A DNA stretch of 64,000 bases, taken from Leucobacter sp. 7(1) (GTDB taxonomy: Bacteria; Actinomycetota; Actinomycetes; Actinomycetales; Microbacteriaceae). The stretch covers positions 62,001-126,000 of the forward strand of contig NZ_FUID01000026.1 of the NCBI RefSeq assembly GCF_900163635.1. The letters run 5' to 3'. The notes beneath the pieces were generated by a model. The model saw nothing but the letters and a program-made list of their open reading frames with translations, was not told the origin of the DNA and made no database searches. Positions 62,180 to 64,000 of this stretch are shown piece by piece. Position 1 is the stretch's first letter. Each line of letters begins with the position of its first letter. Made by a program: the position numbers and the translations under genes.

Positions 62180-63064
62180 CTACAGGTTGTTGAGTGCGCC
62201 GGTGCGGCGCACAGCGGTGAGGTACAACACCACGAGCACGATGGGCACCACGGAGAACGCGGCCGCCAGCGGTGGGTTCAGGTTGATGTTCTGCGCGATG
62301 ATGCTGCCGATCATCTGCGTGGAGCCGCCGACGTACATTGCGGCGATGTAGTCACCGAGGCTCAGGGAAAACGTGAAGATTGATCCGGCAATCAGCGAGG
62401 GGAGGAGGAGTGGGGCCACGACCGTGCGGATCGTGCGGCCGCCGCGCGCTCCCAGATCCGACGACGCATCGAAGAGATTCGCTGGGATCTGTGACACCGC
62501 CGCGTACACAGGGATCGCCATATACGGGAACCACAGGTACACGAGGGTCAGGATCACCGTCAGAATGCCGAAGCCCGGCCCGTCGATCCCGAGGGGAGAG
62601 AGCGCCCAATTAAAGAACCCGGTTTCGGTCCAGACGAGCCGCATGGCGATGATCTTCACGAGGTAGCCAGCCCACAGCGGGAGCGTCACCAGGACGGCGA
62701 GCGCCGCGCGGAGCCTGGGGCCCGCGACCTTCGCCATAAACACGGCGAGCGGGATCGCCACGGCCGCGCAGATCGCGGTCACCGCGAGCGCGATTCCGAG
62801 GGTGCGCAACGCGGTACTGAGGTATGCAGGCACCGTGAAGATCTGCTGGAAATTCTCGAGTGTGAAGCCTGGCTTGACGCGTGAAGTGAACGGATCTGTT
62901 GTCCAGAACGCCGTGATCAGTAGGAGCGCGAGCGACAGGATATACACGCCCACGAGCCAGGTCATCGGCAAAGTCAACAATGATGCGAGCCGTGCCCGTG
63001 GGTGCCGGGCGAGCGCGGTGGAGAGGGGTTTGGGGCGGCGTTCGAGAACGGGCTGGTGACTCAC
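62180..63064 (-). CDS. Polyamine-type ABC permease (PotB-like)
   Basis: 294 residues, about six membrane helices after a basic cytoplasmic N-terminus (RRPKPLSTALARHPRAR). The EAA loop reads FDASSDLGARGGRTIRTVVA. FSLSLGDYIAAMYVGGSTQM is the PotB-like late segment. It ends 26 bases before the PotC-like gene and follows the binding-protein gene after a 159-base gap that contains a strong hairpin. Confidence 0.92.
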   Translation of the reverse strand: MSHQPVLERRPKPLSTALARHPRARLASLLTLPMTWLVGVYILSLALLLITAFWTTDPFTSRVKPGFTLENFQQIFTVPAYLSTALRTLGIALAVTAICAAVAIPLAVFMAKVAGPRLRAALAVLVTLPLWAGYLVKIIAMRLVWTETGFFNWALSPLGIDGPGFGILTVILTLVYLWFPYMAIPVYAAVSQIPANLFDASSDLGARGGRTIRTVVAPLLLPSLIAGSIFTFSLSLGDYIAAMYVGGSTQMIGSIIAQNINLNPPLAAAFSVVPIVLVVLYLTAVRRTGALNNL

Positions 63065-63163
63065 GGTGCTTCCTCGCTGCGAGAGTGGTGACGGGGCGGG
63101 AATATCGGGCGGCGTCGCGCGTTATCTTCCCGTGGGGATGGGCGCTGTGCGCCCGGATGGGAA

Positions 63164-63207
63164 ACGATGGGTGCCCGCGGCGCGACCGCGAAGCGGGCAC
63201 CCATCGT
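63164..63207 (-). terminator. Intra-operon hairpin between binding-protein and permease genes
   Basis: ACGATGGGTGCCCGC (63164-63178) and GCGGGCACCCATCGT (63193-63207) form a perfect 15-bp stem with a 14-base loop, 16 bases past the binding-protein stop on the reverse strand. It probably acts as a partial terminator or 3'-end protector, giving more binding protein than permease. Confidence 0.75.
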
Positions 63208-63223
63208 CATGTGTGGGCGAGGG

Positions 63224-64000
63224 TCAGCCCTTGACGGTGGCCCAGGCCTTGGTCCAGTCCTGGTAGTTCGTGCACTGCACGTCGGTGCGGCCGTCGAGGC
63301 ACTGATCAATCGGGGTAGTCCAGAACCACACCTGCTTGAAGTACTCCTCGTCGGTGGCATTGAAGTAGTCGCAGTGCGCCTTTGCCTCGTCGCTTGTCTC
63401 GCAGAAGGCGGCGTTCGCCGGGGCCATACCGAAGTTCATCGCGATCTGCCCGTTGACGTCCGGTGCGCTCGTGTAATCCATCCACGCATAGGCACAGTTC
63501 GGGTTTTTCGATTCGGAGGCAAGCATCCACGCGTCTGACCAGCCGGTCGACCCTTCCTCGGGCAGCACACTCTTGAACTTGTCGTCCTGGGTGGCCTTGC
63601 GCAGCACCTCCCAGGAGGTGCCGACAACCGAGTTGCCGCCGGTGAATGACGTGACGTTGGTCGCGGGCGACCAATACTCGGAAACCATGCCGTTTTGCTG
63701 CTTCATGAGGTCGGTCGCGGCCTGAAGCTGCGCCTCGTCCAGCGCATAGGGGTTCGTGATCCCGAGATCCGGCTCATGCTCCATCAGATAGATGGCGGCG
63801 TCCGCGAGGTAAATCGGGCTGTCGTACGCGGCGATCTTGCCCGCGTAGGGGCTGTCCTTCTCCCACACGATGTCCCAGCTCGTGGGCTCCTCGGTGACGA
63901 CCGTCGAGTCGTACTGCAGGATGTTCGCGCCGCGGCCGATCGGGATTCCGTAGACGTTCCCGTTCAGGGTGTCGTACATCTGCCCCTTCATGCCTGCAAC
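63224..64000 (-). CDS. Polyamine-type ABC substrate-binding protein, 5' end outside window
   Basis: The last 259 residues of a periplasmic-type (here probably lipid-anchored) binding protein; the start and signal peptide lie beyond 64000. YGIPIGRGANILQYDSTVV, TSWDIVWEKDSPYAGKIAAY and GWSDAWMLASESKNPNCAYAWMDY match the PotD/PotF group of extracellular solute-binding proteins. Several cysteines near the C-terminus (CETSDEAKAHC, QCLDGRTDVQC) could form disulfides in the exported protein. It is followed by the two permease genes. Confidence 0.88.
   Translation of the reverse strand, partial: VAGMKGQMYDTLNGNVYGIPIGRGANILQYDSTVVTEEPTSWDIVWEKDSPYAGKIAAYDSPIYLADAAIYLMEHEPDLGITNPYALDEAQLQAATDLMKQQNGMVSEYWSPATNVTSFTGGNSVVGTSWEVLRKATQDDKFKSVLPEEGSTGWSDAWMLASESKNPNCAYAWMDYTSAPDVNGQIAMNFGMAPANAAFCETSDEAKAHCDYFNATDEEYFKQVWFWTTPIDQCLDGRTDVQCTNYQDWTKAWATVKG

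Overview
The window is about 64 kb of GC-rich chromosome from an actinobacterium. Three things point that way: an acyl-CoA carboxylase split into an alpha (biotin carboxylase + biotin carrier) chain, a beta chain and the small actinobacterial epsilon chain; a pair of single-hotdog MaoC dehydratases next to murB; and an Eis-type acetyltransferase and SpaH-type sortase pili. The gene mix looks most like Microbacteriaceae, possibly Leucobacter, but that placement is inference. I found no rRNA, tRNA, CRISPR array, transposase or phage gene.

Layout. 1-7.4 kb: end of a membrane-anchored Pro/Ala-rich protein, a very large LuxR-family regulator, two small unknown genes, and a wall-anchored beta-helix adhesin. 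7.4-13 kb: flavin monooxygenase, MHS-type transporter, Eis-like acetyltransferase and the biotin-bearing acyl-CoA carboxylase alpha chain. 13.2-18.6 kb: a tight forward run of DUF937 protein, two MaoC dehydratases, murB, a DUF2520 Rossmann protein, panC and panB (peptidoglycan and CoA precursor supply). 18.8-24.5 kb (reverse): direct-sulfhydrylation and C-S lyase pair metY/malY, then an acyltransferase-like membrane protein and a SulP anion transporter. 24.6-32.9 kb: Dcu carrier, GNAT, N-formylglutamate amidohydrolase-like protein, a RimB-like protease head-to-head with a RimK ligase that carries a C-terminal RCK domain, YceI, a DUF4287-like protein and a dGTPase.

33-43 kb is a surface pilus island: structured leader, 1478-residue tip-type adhesin, SpaH-like backbone pilin, class C sortase and a second very large LuxR/MalT-type ATPase regulator. 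43-51.7 kb holds a NUDIX hydrolase and then a LysR-amidase-alcohol dehydrogenase-aldehyde dehydrogenase-ABC importer cluster of visibly lower GC. This is the best candidate here for an undescribed catabolic system. 51.7-54.8 kb: carboxylase epsilon and beta chains divergent from birA, whose protein would biotinylate the alpha chain encoded at 11-13 kb. 54.8-55.6 kb: a coiled-coil protein built from 33-bp tandem repeats. 55.8-61.3 kb: an operon of two paralogous APC permeases flanking an amidohydrolase, with a divergent TetR gene and a near-perfect 23-bp palindrome between them. 61.3-64 kb: a polyamine-type ABC importer with a strong hairpin between the binding-protein gene and the permease genes.

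Start codons were chosen from ribosome-binding sites and family N-termini; many are GTG. Coordinates of stem-loops were read by eye; folding energies and GC profiles were not computed, apart from a few 60-base lines counted by hand.
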